DNA of 8,175 nt from an uncultured Prevotellaceae bacterium (GCA_947254205.1 CAMYCE010000098.1:1-8175), one strand, 5' to 3'; positions 1 through 8,138 are shown, numbered from the stretch's first letter. Program-made: numbers and translations. Notes: generated by a model not told the origin, from the sequence alone.

Positions 1-126
1 TTAGCGGGCTAAACAACCGAAAAAGCAGTCAAAAAGAACCAAAATAAATGACAAGGGCAAGGAAAAGCCTAAGATATTTTCTTATTGCGACTTAATGACC
101 GTTTTGGGTTTAAGCAACCAACCATG

Positions 127-166
127 TTGTCTTCACTCCTTAAACTCTTGTCTTCATAACTCCTTA
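127..166 (+). repeat. Imperfect direct repeat in the operon leader
   Basis: The unit TTGTCTTCA followed by CTCCTTA occurs at 127-142 and again at 148-166, where the second copy has three extra bases (TAA) between the two blocks. The TTGTCTTCA blocks are 21 bases apart and the CTCCTTA blocks 24 bases apart. A third ACTCCT lies at 176-181. It sits about 60-100 bases upstream of the promoter candidate, where an activator could bind, with spacing close to two helical turns. Whether any protein binds it is inference; it could be a remnant of a local duplication. Confidence 0.45.
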
Positions 167-227
167 GGTAAAAAAACTCCTGAAGTGTTAATTAATGAAT
201 GTGAAAAGAGATTTCATGCCTTGACTA

Positions 228-259
228 TTGTATAAATACCAAAAAATGTGTTTACTTTG
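228..259 (+). promoter_or_regulatory. Candidate Bacteroidota promoter for the operon
   Basis: TTACTTTG at 252-259 matches the Bacteroidetes -7 consensus TAnnTTTG at all fixed positions except the second base. TTG at 228-230 lies 21 bases upstream and could serve as the -33 element (consensus TTTG). If real, transcription would begin around 265-270, giving a leader of roughly 90 bases before the ATG at 361. No better TAnnTTTG match was seen in 1-360. The missing A at the second position makes this weak. Confidence 0.3.
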
Positions 260-261
260 TG

Positions 262-293
262 AAAAGATTGAAATCTTTTTGAATTTCAATTTT
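262..293 (+). promoter_or_regulatory. Overlapping, mutually exclusive AT-rich inverted repeats
   Basis: AAAAGATT (262-269) and AATCTTTT (272-279) form a perfect inverted repeat, which as RNA gives a 7-bp stem with a UGAA loop. The same bases can instead pair further downstream: 264-274 with 283-293, an 11-bp stem containing one G-U pair and an 8-base loop. Both structures use 264-274, so they cannot form together. They lie just after the promoter candidate, at the likely start of the transcript. They could be an operator, a transcript-end stabiliser or a leader switch, or a chance effect of AT-rich sequence. Confidence 0.35.
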
Positions 294-360
294 GCCTTAG
301 GGGCTTGATTGGTAAAATTTAGACTTATTTAAAATTTCAAAATAACAAAACAGTTTAATT

Positions 361-3300
361 ATGAGAAAACAGCTATTGCTTCTGTTATTTTCCCTCTTTG
401 CAGTGTTGGGCTATGGCCGCACGGTGACGGGTGTCGTGACATCGGCCTCCGACAAGATGACCATTATTGGCGCATCGGTGCGTGTGCATGGCACATCGCG
501 CGGTGTGATGACCAACATGGATGGGAAATTCACGATTGATGCCAATGACGATGATGTGCTCGACATAACCTATGTGGGCATGAATCCCGTCTCGGTCAAG
601 GTGGGAAATCGATCGGTTATCAATGTTGAGATGACCGACAATGCCACCCAACTGGGCGAGGTGGTGGTGACTGCCATGGGCCAAACTCAGGAAAAAAAGA
701 AATTGAACTTTGCCGTTCAGTCGCTCAATGCCGACGAGGTCACTGCTGGTAGCAATGCAAACTTTGCCAACTCATTGCAAGGCAAGGTGGCAGGCCTTCA
801 AGTGGCCACAGGCGGTGGCTCGCCCAACTCTTCAACCCAAGTGATCATTCGAGCCATCTCGTCGATGAACAATGCTCAAAACAACGAGCCATTGATGATT
901 GTTGATGGTGTGCCCATGCGTGGCCACGGCTCATCGCTGGGCGACATCAACCCCAACGACATCGAAAACATGACCGTGCTCAAGGGTGCAGCGGCATCGG
1001 CCCTCTATGGCCAAGAGGCTGCCAATGGGGTGATCATGATCACCACCAAGAGTGGCGCAAAAGATGGCACTGTGCGTGCTACCGGAACTGCCAGCATCGA
1101 GATAAGCACGCCATGGCGTGTGCCCAAAATTCAACAGGCATTCATGCCCGGTGTGAAGGGTATGTATAAAGAAAACTCGGCCAGTGGTGGCTGGGGACCC
1201 TATTTGGGTGCCAACGACCGCCGATATGACAACTTGGGCGATTTCTTGGGCACAGGTGTGATGCAAAAATATGACATGAGCGTGAGCGGTGGCACCGAGA
1301 GGTTCAATTCCTATGCTTCGGTAGCGTTTACCGACAATCAAGGTATTGTGCCCAAAGACTTCCGTCGCCAAGTCACTGTGTTCTTGAAAGGACTCTACAA
1401 GCCATCAAAGCAAGTGACAGTGCAATTGTCTACCAACTTTGTGAATGCCAAGTCGCGTGGTTTTGGTGCAGCAATGGGCTCAATCTATAATTGGGGCATC
1501 AACAAAAACATGAGCGACTATGAAACCGTTGAGGGGCATGTAAACTGGAATGCCCGCTATGAAAATTGGGCTGGCATGACCGACCGCGAGCGATTGAATG
1601 CTGGCGTGTCGCCCTACTATGGACGCTATCACGACAAGAGCGATACCGAGAGCAACCGCATGATGCTCAATGGCCAAATCAACTATGAGCCCATCAAAGA
1701 CCTCGTGTTTACCGGCAAGTTGGGCTATGACAAGGGCTATAGCACCTATGAGAGCTACACCGTGCCTCGCTTCTATGACAGCGATTTCAACGACCCCAAC
1801 TCGGCCGACGTGAAAAACATTTTGGCCGAAAACCGCAGCCTGCTGGGCTCGGCAAGTTTCTCGCCATCGCGCACCGAGCAATTCACTGCTCAAGCCCTGG
1901 CCACCTATAAGCGTGCCCTCACTTGCGACATCAACATGAATGTGCTGTTGGGCACTGAGTACAAGGAGGGCAGTAGCTACAGTGCGTCGATGTATAACGA
2001 AGAGTTCATGCTGGGGGGCGACTTCTACAGCTTCATGAACACCAACTTCACCGATGGCAACTTGCTCAAAGCCAATCGTCCCAGCCTCTACCACACCAAA
2101 TACAACAAATATGGCTACTATGGAGAGCTTCGCTTCGACTACAAGGGCATGGCTCAACTCTCGGTGACAGGCCGTCTCGATGGTTCTTCGAGCCTCAAGC
2201 AAGCCGAGAAGTCGAGCTATTTCTATCCATCGGTTACTGCTGGTGTAATTTTCAGTGAGTTGTTTAAGTTGAGCAACGACTGGTTCTCCTATGGCAAGTT
2301 GCGTGGCAACTGGGCCAAGGTGGGTAAAGACTGCCAGCTCTATCAGTTCACCGACACCTATAAGCCTTGGGTGCTGTTTCCCGACGGTGGCTATGGTGTT
2401 GACCCTGCCTCGTCGCGTGCTATCACCCTCGTGCCCGAAATGGACAGCTCTTGGGAAATTGGTGCCGACTTGCGCTTCTTCCACAATCGCACACGCCTCG
2501 ATATAGCCTACTACTCCACAAGTGCCGAAAATCAAATTGTGACCGTGAGAGTGTCGCCATCGTCGGGTGTGATTTTGCAGACTCGCAACGAGGGTACGCT
2601 CGTGAACCATGGCATGGAGATTTCGCTCGCGCAAGACATTATCAAAACCGAAGATTTCACTTGGACAGCCAATGCCAACTACTCGTTTAATCGTGGCAAG
2701 GTCGATTACCTGCCTGCCGGCATCACCGAGATTCAGGGCACTCAATATGGCGACATCTTCCCCGTGGCTCGCCTGCATGCTTCCTCAACCGGCATTTCGG
2801 GCAAAGACTATGAGCGCGACCCCGAAGGCAATGTGATTGTCAACGAGAATGGCTATCCCATCATCAACCCCATGAAGGGTGTGTATATTGGCAACCGTGA
2901 GCCCGACTTTTTGCTTGGATTGGGTTCGATCCTGCGCTACAAGAGTGCAACACTCTCATTCCTCTTTGATGGTCGTTGCGGTGGCGATGTGGCCAATGTC
3001 ACAAGCCGTGGCTTGCTGTCGGGAGGCATGTCGCACCTCTATGAAAAGTATCGCAACCGTGAATACATTGTGAATGGTGTGAAAGCTGTGGTGGCTGCCG
3101 ATGGTAGCAAAACCTATGTAAAAAACACCACACCTGTGGTGCTCGACCACAACTTTGTGAGTCAGTATTATGCTCCGGTTTCTTCCAACTTCATCGAAGA
3201 TGGTTCCTACATTCGCTTGAGCTATGTGACCTTCTCCTATGATTTTGCCTCGCTCTTGAAAAAGACTTGGGCGGTGAAAGGCTTGAGCGCAACATTCACA

Positions 3301-3450
3301 GCACGCAACCTGTTTATGCTCACCAAGTACACCGGCAACGACCCCTCGGTGCTCGCTTCGACATCGGGTGGCACTGGCGGTGCCGGCATCGACAACTATG
3401 GAGTGCCTGCTACACGCAGTTTCAATTTTTCACTTAAAGCTACATTCTAA
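361..3450 (+). CDS. SusC/RagA-family TonB-dependent outer-membrane transporter
   Basis: This encodes a 1,029-residue outer-membrane barrel that imports a ligand using energy from TonB-ExbBD, with a SusD-type lipoprotein as its lid. Residues 1-19 are a signal peptide (MRKQ then a leucine-rich core, ending GYG). Residues 21 to about 95 form a carboxypeptidase-regulatory-like domain with the family pattern GASVRVHGT and GKFTI. LGEVVVTAMG at 98-107 is the usual SusC linker and TonB-box region. The plug domain runs to about 235 and includes IVDGVPM and VLKGAAASALYG (206-217), then ANGVIMITTKSG. The rest is barrel, with SGGTERFNSYAS and NQGIVPKDF typical of the family, and the chain ends in a barrel-type terminal Phe (SLKATF). 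Length is normal. No N-terminal STN domain is present, so direct signalling to an anti-sigma factor is unlikely. The start ATG fits the signal peptide; no Shine-Dalgarno is present, as usual in Bacteroidota. The substrate is unknown. Confidence 0.96.
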   Translation: MRKQLLLLLFSLFAVLGYGRTVTGVVTSASDKMTIIGASVRVHGTSRGVMTNMDGKFTIDANDDDVLDITYVGMNPVSVKVGNRSVINVEMTDNATQLGEVVVTAMGQTQEKKKLNFAVQSLNADEVTAGSNANFANSLQGKVAGLQVATGGGSPNSSTQVIIRAISSMNNAQNNEPLMIVDGVPMRGHGSSLGDINPNDIENMTVLKGAAASALYGQEAANGVIMITTKSGAKDGTVRATGTASIEISTPWRVPKIQQAFMPGVKGMYKENSASGGWGPYLGANDRRYDNLGDFLGTGVMQKYDMSVSGGTERFNSYASVAFTDNQGIVPKDFRRQVTVFLKGLYKPSKQVTVQLSTNFVNAKSRGFGAAMGSIYNWGINKNMSDYETVEGHVNWNARYENWAGMTDRERLNAGVSPYYGRYHDKSDTESNRMMLNGQINYEPIKDLVFTGKLGYDKGYSTYESYTVPRFYDSDFNDPNSADVKNILAENRSLLGSASFSPSRTEQFTAQALATYKRALTCDINMNVLLGTEYKEGSSYSASMYNEEFMLGGDFYSFMNTNFTDGNLLKANRPSLYHTKYNKYGYYGELRFDYKGMAQLSVTGRLDGSSSLKQAEKSSYFYPSVTAGVIFSELFKLSNDWFSYGKLRGNWAKVGKDCQLYQFTDTYKPWVLFPDGGYGVDPASSRAITLVPEMDSSWEIGADLRFFHNRTRLDIAYYSTSAENQIVTVRVSPSSGVILQTRNEGTLVNHGMEISLAQDIIKTEDFTWTANANYSFNRGKVDYLPAGITEIQGTQYGDIFPVARLHASSTGISGKDYERDPEGNVIVNENGYPIINPMKGVYIGNREPDFLLGLGSILRYKSATLSFLFDGRCGGDVANVTSRGLLSGGMSHLYEKYRNREYIVNGVKAVVAADGSKTYVKNTTPVVLDHNFVSQYYAPVSSNFIEDGSYIRLSYVTFSYDFASLLKKTWAVKGLSATFTARNLFMLTKYTGNDPSVLASTSGGTGGAGIDNYGVPATRSFNFSLKATF

Positions 3451-3470
3451 TTTTCTTAGACTAAACGATT

Positions 3471-5393
3471 ATGATAAACAAGATAAAATTTCTGGCATCT
3501 TTGTTGCTGCTGAGTGTGGCATCGGTGGGCTGCAATGATATTCTTGACGACAATGTCAACCCCGATCGCCCCCATGTGATTGATGCCAAGGCTGGATTGC
3601 CCACGGTTATCTACTATGCACAGCAAATTGTGTATGACCATGCCGAGTATTACGCCTATTTCTCGCAAATGCTCACTACCGGTGGCAAAAGCTCGATAGG
3701 GAGCTACTCCTACAAGAGCGAGTGGGAAATGCTCACCATGAACCGTCACCCCATGTGGCGTCGTCACTTCTATGACATTGGCAAAAATGCCAACAACCTC
3801 ATCGACAACGCCAAGTCGATCAATTCGCCCAACTATGAGCTGATTGCCCGCACCATTCGACTCATGTCGACACAGCTCACTACCGATGCTTTTGGCGATA
3901 TTCCACGCAGCGAAGCCTACAAGAGCAATTCGCCAAAATATGACTCGCAGGCCTCGGTCTATGACTGGATGTTTAAAGAAGCCGATGAGTTGATTTCGCT
4001 TTATGAGAATCCCGAAATTGCCGAGAGTCCTAAAAATCAGCCCATCACCATTGAGCAAGACCGCATCTATGGTGGTGACCTGAGCAAGTGGAAAGGCTTG
4101 GTTTATGCCATCAAAGCTCGCCTGCTGTTGCGCAACATTCCCAACATTGACCGCAGCGCTGCAACGTGTCAAAAAATCATTGATGCAGCCGATGCCGCTA
4201 TCAAGCAATGGCGTTCGGGCGACTTGATGTATGGTGCATGGTTTGGCAATGAGCCACGCTACAACTGGAGTGGTGGCACGGGCACTCAAACTGCCGTGTG
4301 GAGCATTGCGCAACCGGTGATCAATAGCTGGGAGTCGCGTGCCAACTTGCTTGGAAGTGCCATTCCTTCAAAATTCTTTATGGTCGACCTCTTGGGGCTT
4401 GCCTCGGCCGACAATGAGCTCAATAGCGGTGTGTTCGACTCCGAGAAACCCACCGGTGGCATTGTGCACAATGGCTGGGCCAACGACCCACGTTGTGGCT
4501 TGCTCATGGTGGCTCGCACAGGGCCAGCAACGGCCAGCATCGCTGCCGAGAAAATCAAGATGCGCTATCTCGAAAATAACATTGGCATGGGTGGGTCGTT
4601 TAAGGGCGTGAATTTCCCCGACCTTTACATGGGAGCCTATGCAGGCGACCTCACTGCCTATAATCCTCTCTTCACCATGGAAGAGTTGTATTTTATCAAG
4701 GCCGAAGCCGAGTATTGGATGGGCAATAAAACCCTCGCTTGCGAGCTTGCCAAAGAGGCAACCCGGTGGAACATTCAACGTCACCTCGATTTCTTCTTGA
4801 AAAAATATGTCAACAGCAACTATAAAGAGAAGTACGACAATAAATATCCCGGTGGTGTGACTCAAAGTGGTGTGCCGGGATTTGAGGCAAAAGAAGAGTG
4901 GGACGCTCAACTCGATGCTTTCTTGAATAATAAAGATTACTTCAAAGGCAAAAATGCAAAACCCCGTGTCAACAAGGTGAGCGACCGTGGCAACAAGCAC
5001 TGGTTCTTCAACCCCAGCGAGTTCTCGTTGAGCGACCTCATGCAACAAAAGTATATTGCCATGTATCTGCAACCCGAGCAGTGGACCGACATGCGTCGCT
5101 ATCACTATAGCAACAACCGCAACAAATATGGCATTGGCGACAACAACGAGATTGTGTATCCCACACTGCGTCGCCCCTATAATCTCTATCAAGCCTACTG
5201 GATCGACGGACTCACCGAGGCACAAAAAGAGAATACTTGGATTCAGCGCATCAACTATGACCCCGAAACCGAGGAGAAGTATAACCGCGCCGAACTCCAA
5301 CGCTTGGGAGCCTACAAAAACTATAAATGGCTGCAAGAACCCATGCGCTGGGCTCGTGGCTATGGCGAAGTTTCGACTCTTGCAGGCGAGTGA
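3471..5393 (+). CDS. SusD/RagB-family surface lipoprotein (SusD-like_2 type)
   Basis: This encodes a 640-residue lipoprotein expected to cap the SusC-like barrel and bind its ligand at the cell surface. The signal peptide ends in a lipobox with Cys21 (SVGC), followed by NDILDDN, whose acidic residues fit the Bacteroidota surface-export signal. Family landmarks are TTDAFGDIPRSEAYK (137-151), WKGLVYAIKARLLLR, MEELYFIKAEAEYWMG (403-418) and MQQKYIAMYLQPEQWTDMRR (524-543). These resemble the SusD-like_2 branch more than classical starch SusD; the branch assignment is from memory of motifs. It is longer than the usual 500-560 residues, mainly through a charged Lys/Asn/Tyr-rich stretch at about 430-515. 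It begins 20 bases after the susC-like stop, in the standard order, so the two are almost certainly cotranscribed. The ATG follows ACGATT with no Shine-Dalgarno. Confidence 0.94.
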   Translation: MINKIKFLASLLLLSVASVGCNDILDDNVNPDRPHVIDAKAGLPTVIYYAQQIVYDHAEYYAYFSQMLTTGGKSSIGSYSYKSEWEMLTMNRHPMWRRHFYDIGKNANNLIDNAKSINSPNYELIARTIRLMSTQLTTDAFGDIPRSEAYKSNSPKYDSQASVYDWMFKEADELISLYENPEIAESPKNQPITIEQDRIYGGDLSKWKGLVYAIKARLLLRNIPNIDRSAATCQKIIDAADAAIKQWRSGDLMYGAWFGNEPRYNWSGGTGTQTAVWSIAQPVINSWESRANLLGSAIPSKFFMVDLLGLASADNELNSGVFDSEKPTGGIVHNGWANDPRCGLLMVARTGPATASIAAEKIKMRYLENNIGMGGSFKGVNFPDLYMGAYAGDLTAYNPLFTMEELYFIKAEAEYWMGNKTLACELAKEATRWNIQRHLDFFLKKYVNSNYKEKYDNKYPGGVTQSGVPGFEAKEEWDAQLDAFLNNKDYFKGKNAKPRVNKVSDRGNKHWFFNPSEFSLSDLMQQKYIAMYLQPEQWTDMRRYHYSNNRNKYGIGDNNEIVYPTLRRPYNLYQAYWIDGLTEAQKENTWIQRINYDPETEEKYNRAELQRLGAYKNYKWLQEPMRWARGYGEVSTLAGE

Positions 5394-5441
5394 TTTTTTT
5401 CAAGACCACAATCAATTTAAAATTTGAAATTTAACACGATT

Positions 5442-6512
5442 ATGAAAATATTCAGTTTTTTAGGTTCCATGGCTCTCATGCTCACTGTGGCCACCTCGTG
5501 CTCGGTGCACGACCCCTTTGCCGACAATGGCGAGTTGGGGCAAGTGTTGCCCACCGTCGACTGGGAGCAAAACTCAACCGACATCACAGCAGGCAACTAT
5601 GCCACCTTCACAGGTAAATACTACACAGCAGGCGATCGTCAAATCGATCATAGCGAGGTGTGGGCCCTCACCAAGCGCAGCCAAACGGCCACTGCTACAA
5701 GTAAGCTCACCTCGTCGCTGGCCTACACCAAGACCTTTAGCCTCACCGACACGGTGCGCAGTGCACAGTGTGTGGCAAAGTTCCCTCACAGTGCAGCCGT
5801 GTGGAATGGTCATGAATATGTGCTCACCGATTCGTTCCCCACTTCACGCACCCTGCAATCGGTGGTGTGGGCATCGCCCGAAGTGTGGGATCAAGAAAAA
5901 TTTGAGCAATACTATCCTGCCACATTTGCTCAGGAGTTTGTGAACCATATGGTCGAAGCCCTCACCAAGGACATGACCTACTATAACGACCTGCGTGGCG
6001 TGTATGTCAAATATGACTTCACTGCCGAGCAATTCTCCTCGCTTGCCGCCAAGCATGGTGTGACGTTCCCTGCCGATGTGTCGACCGACAAGAAGAGCGA
6101 CAACTGGTTCACGCAAGTGAAAAATGAAAAAGGCGAAATGGAATATGCCACCGACCACTACTACTACACAACAGTAGAAAATGGTGTGAGCACCGACCAC
6201 GAGATTGCAACTCAAGAAGAAGCCCCTGCTGGTGTTTCGGTTTATCCGGTGTATAAGTCATCGAGCTGGCTCTATTGCCGCTATAGCGACGACACGGGTG
6301 GTGCAGTGACCTCGGTGCGTGCGGCCTACATTCCTTTCTTTAAAGAATTGCTTGGGTCGATTCCTTTCACAGGTTGGATTTATGACTCGGCCGACAAGGT
6401 GTATAACCTGAACTACAACCGCGTCTACATGCTTCAACCCTCGTTTCGAGTTTTCGACACCAACGGCAAGATGGGGGTGTCATCTGATAACAAGGAAATT
6501 ACTCTTAAATAA
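5442..6512 (+). CDS. Lipoprotein of unknown family in the SusE/surface-binding position
   Basis: This is a 356-residue predicted lipoprotein that I cannot assign to a named family. The signal peptide has a lipobox ending at Cys20 (VATSC), followed by SVHDPFADNGE, whose acidic residues fit export to the outer surface. After the linker, residues of about 28-125 look beta-rich and Ig-like (ITAGNYATFTGKYY, then HSEVWALTKR). The middle is richer in helix-like sequence (EKFEQYYPATFAQEFVNHM), and the C-terminal part is rich in Tyr, Trp and Ser, as often seen in glycan-binding surface proteins. The ATG at 5442 is chosen over an in-frame TTG at 5424 because it places the signal peptide correctly and repeats the CGATT-ATG context of the susD-like gene. 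It follows that gene by 48 bases. By position it is probably an accessory ligand-binding protein, which is inference. Confidence 0.85.
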   Translation: MKIFSFLGSMALMLTVATSCSVHDPFADNGELGQVLPTVDWEQNSTDITAGNYATFTGKYYTAGDRQIDHSEVWALTKRSQTATATSKLTSSLAYTKTFSLTDTVRSAQCVAKFPHSAAVWNGHEYVLTDSFPTSRTLQSVVWASPEVWDQEKFEQYYPATFAQEFVNHMVEALTKDMTYYNDLRGVYVKYDFTAEQFSSLAAKHGVTFPADVSTDKKSDNWFTQVKNEKGEMEYATDHYYYTTVENGVSTDHEIATQEEAPAGVSVYPVYKSSSWLYCRYSDDTGGAVTSVRAAYIPFFKELLGSIPFTGWIYDSADKVYNLNYNRVYMLQPSFRVFDTNGKMGVSSDNKEITLK

Positions 6513-6524
6513 GATTTTTTGGCT

Positions 6525-8138
6525 ATGAAATTTTTTAAAAATATAGGACTCTTGACCATGCTCATGCTATTGATGGTTGCTTGTGTTGACAAGGAACCCA
6601 ACTATGGCAACTTTGCAGGCAAGGACGTTGATTTTAATTATCATGTCGATGGCGACCAGTATGCGCTCGACTTCTATGTGGTTTCTACAGTGCAGTTCAA
6701 CAACACTTCGGCCAAGACTGGAGCTGTGACTTGGGACTTTGGCGATGGCACAAGCTCTCGCGATGCCAATCCCAAGCACAAGTATGAAAAAGCTGGCAAC
6801 TACAATGTGACACTCACTGTTGAAGGCGTGGGCAGTCGCACCTACTCCCTCATGATCTTTGACATTGCCCCCATTTTGAGTGTAAAAAGCCAAACGGCTC
6901 CCACTGTGGTGATCAACGACGTGAGTGTGAACTTGGGCATCGAGTTGCCCAACCCCGAGAACTTGAAATGCAAATATGTGTGGAAATTTCCCGAAGGCAC
7001 CAAAACTGCCGACGGCAAATCGATTGAGGAATTTGTGGGTTATTCCCATGCCGATGGCACTGTCGACAATCCTGGCGCACTTGCATTTAAAAATATTGGC
7101 TCGCAAAAGATTGAGTTGCAAACATGGTTTGATGTTGATGGCGAGAATCGCCGACTTGAAGATAGCTATGTGAACGTGCAAGTGGGGTCAAACATTCCTG
7201 CCCCCACTCTCTACTATGCCGTGTTGGGCGGACACATCAAGGCCTATAAACTTGTGGACATGAGCAAGTTGCCCAAAGGCACCAAAAACATGCCCTTCGA
7301 TATGGGGGTGAGCAGTGGCAACATGCCCACTCAGCTCGTGTTTGCCACCGAGAAAAACGACTCGTCGGAGCAAGACAACGTCTATATCCTCGATTGTGGC
7401 AAGCAATACATCTACATCAACGACGAAAATGGAACTTTGGGCGATGGCAAAATCATGGTGATGAGTGCCGATGGCACTAAGACCAACCTCATGATTACCA
7501 ACGTGGGCGGACAGGCCTTCAACGATCCCTTCCAAGGTTGCAGCGATGGCACCAACCTCTACTACACCGACCGCAACACGGGCATACGTCAAATTCCGCT
7601 TTCAACTCGTGGCGAGCGTGAGAAAACTGTGTATAGCAAAACCGATGGCTACATGGTGGTGAACAACCAATTGAGCTACTATGGCAAGGGCATTGCCTAT
7701 GGTGCCATTCACACGGGCATCTATCGCGACAAGTCGGGCATGTTTTGGTGGAGCAAGAATTTCTCGGGCAATGGCATCTATCGCTTTGCCGAAGGCGACA
7801 TTAAAAAGCCTGCCGCCAAGGCCACCGATCCCATTCCCTATCCCATTGTGCTTCCCACCACACAGCCCCGTGCTTTCACGCTCGACGAAGAGAATGGTCA
7901 CCTATATGTGTGGATGTGTCAAGGCTCTACTCCCGGTGTGGGACTTTGCGACTATGCCTTGCCGAGCACTGCAGCAACGGTTACCTACGACAAGTATAAT
8001 GCCTTCGTGCCCATGGATGCCGATGCTCTCAACACCTCGGCTACCGAGGGTGTGTATTGCTCGCAACTGGTGGTAGATCCTGCAACCCACTATGTGTATT
8101 TTGGATTCAATGCTTCGGGCACCGAGAAAAACTACACC
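6525..8138 (+). CDS. PKD-domain lipoprotein with a probable beta-propeller, 3' end missing
   Basis: This gene runs off the contig; 538 genuine codons remain. The signal peptide ends in a lipobox with Cys20 (LMVAC), followed by VDKEP. Residues of about 40-105 are a PKD domain with WDFGDGTSS at 70-78 and NPKHKYEKAGNYNVTLTV at 82-99. Residues of about 112-220 look like a second, diverged PKD/Ig-like domain (YVWKFPEGT, later SQKIELQTWFDVDG). From about 229, blade-like segments recur every 53-64 residues: TLYYAVLGG (228), NVYILDCGK (285), NLYYTDRNTGIRQI (344), MFWWSKNFSGNGIYRF (406), HLYVWMCQG (459) and HYVYFGFNASG (522), suggesting a beta-propeller. It resembles the PKD-like lipoproteins encoded beside SusC/SusD pairs in Bacteroidota. 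It starts 12 bases after the preceding stop and likely binds ligand or partner proteins at the surface. Codons after 8138 are adapter-derived. Confidence 0.88.

Larger units (their letters stand above)
1..360. other. Non-coding AT-rich leader upstream of the susC-like gene
   Basis: No convincing gene lies in this stretch. The first 47 bases could hold the last few codons of an upstream + strand gene (a short open frame from base 3 to a TAA at 45-47), but nothing supports this. A 46-codon ATG frame at 95-235 has no recognisable protein and looks like chance. The region is much more AT-rich than the genes that follow. It contains an imperfect direct repeat (127-166), a weak Bacteroidota-type promoter candidate (228-259) and overlapping inverted repeats (262-293). 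It is most likely the promoter region and 5' untranslated leader of the operon. Confidence 0.7.

Noticed and set aside
1..12. TTAGC-GG-GCTAA inverted repeat at the window start
   Set aside because: Only five base pairs with a two-base gap and no T-run, so it cannot be called a terminator or att site.
95..235. 46-codon ATG frame in the leader
   Set aside because: It has a Cys/Asn/Leu-rich sequence without recognisable features, overlaps the direct repeat, and is short enough to occur by chance.
1029..1044. Perfect 16-base palindrome GGTGATCATGATCACC
   Set aside because: It encodes the conserved GVIMIT stretch of the SusC plug, so protein constraint explains it; no sign of an operator role.
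1480..2778. Long open frame (432 codons) on the - strand inside the susC-like gene, with similar ones at 3456-4313 and 4368-5336
   Set aside because: These are antisense shadows. The genes rarely use codons whose complements are stops (TTA, CTA, TCA), so the opposite strand stays open. The translations are His/Val/Ile-rich and match no family.
5424..5441. Upstream TTG start for the third gene
   Set aside because: It would add MKFNTI before a complete lipoprotein signal peptide that starts at the ATG at 5442.
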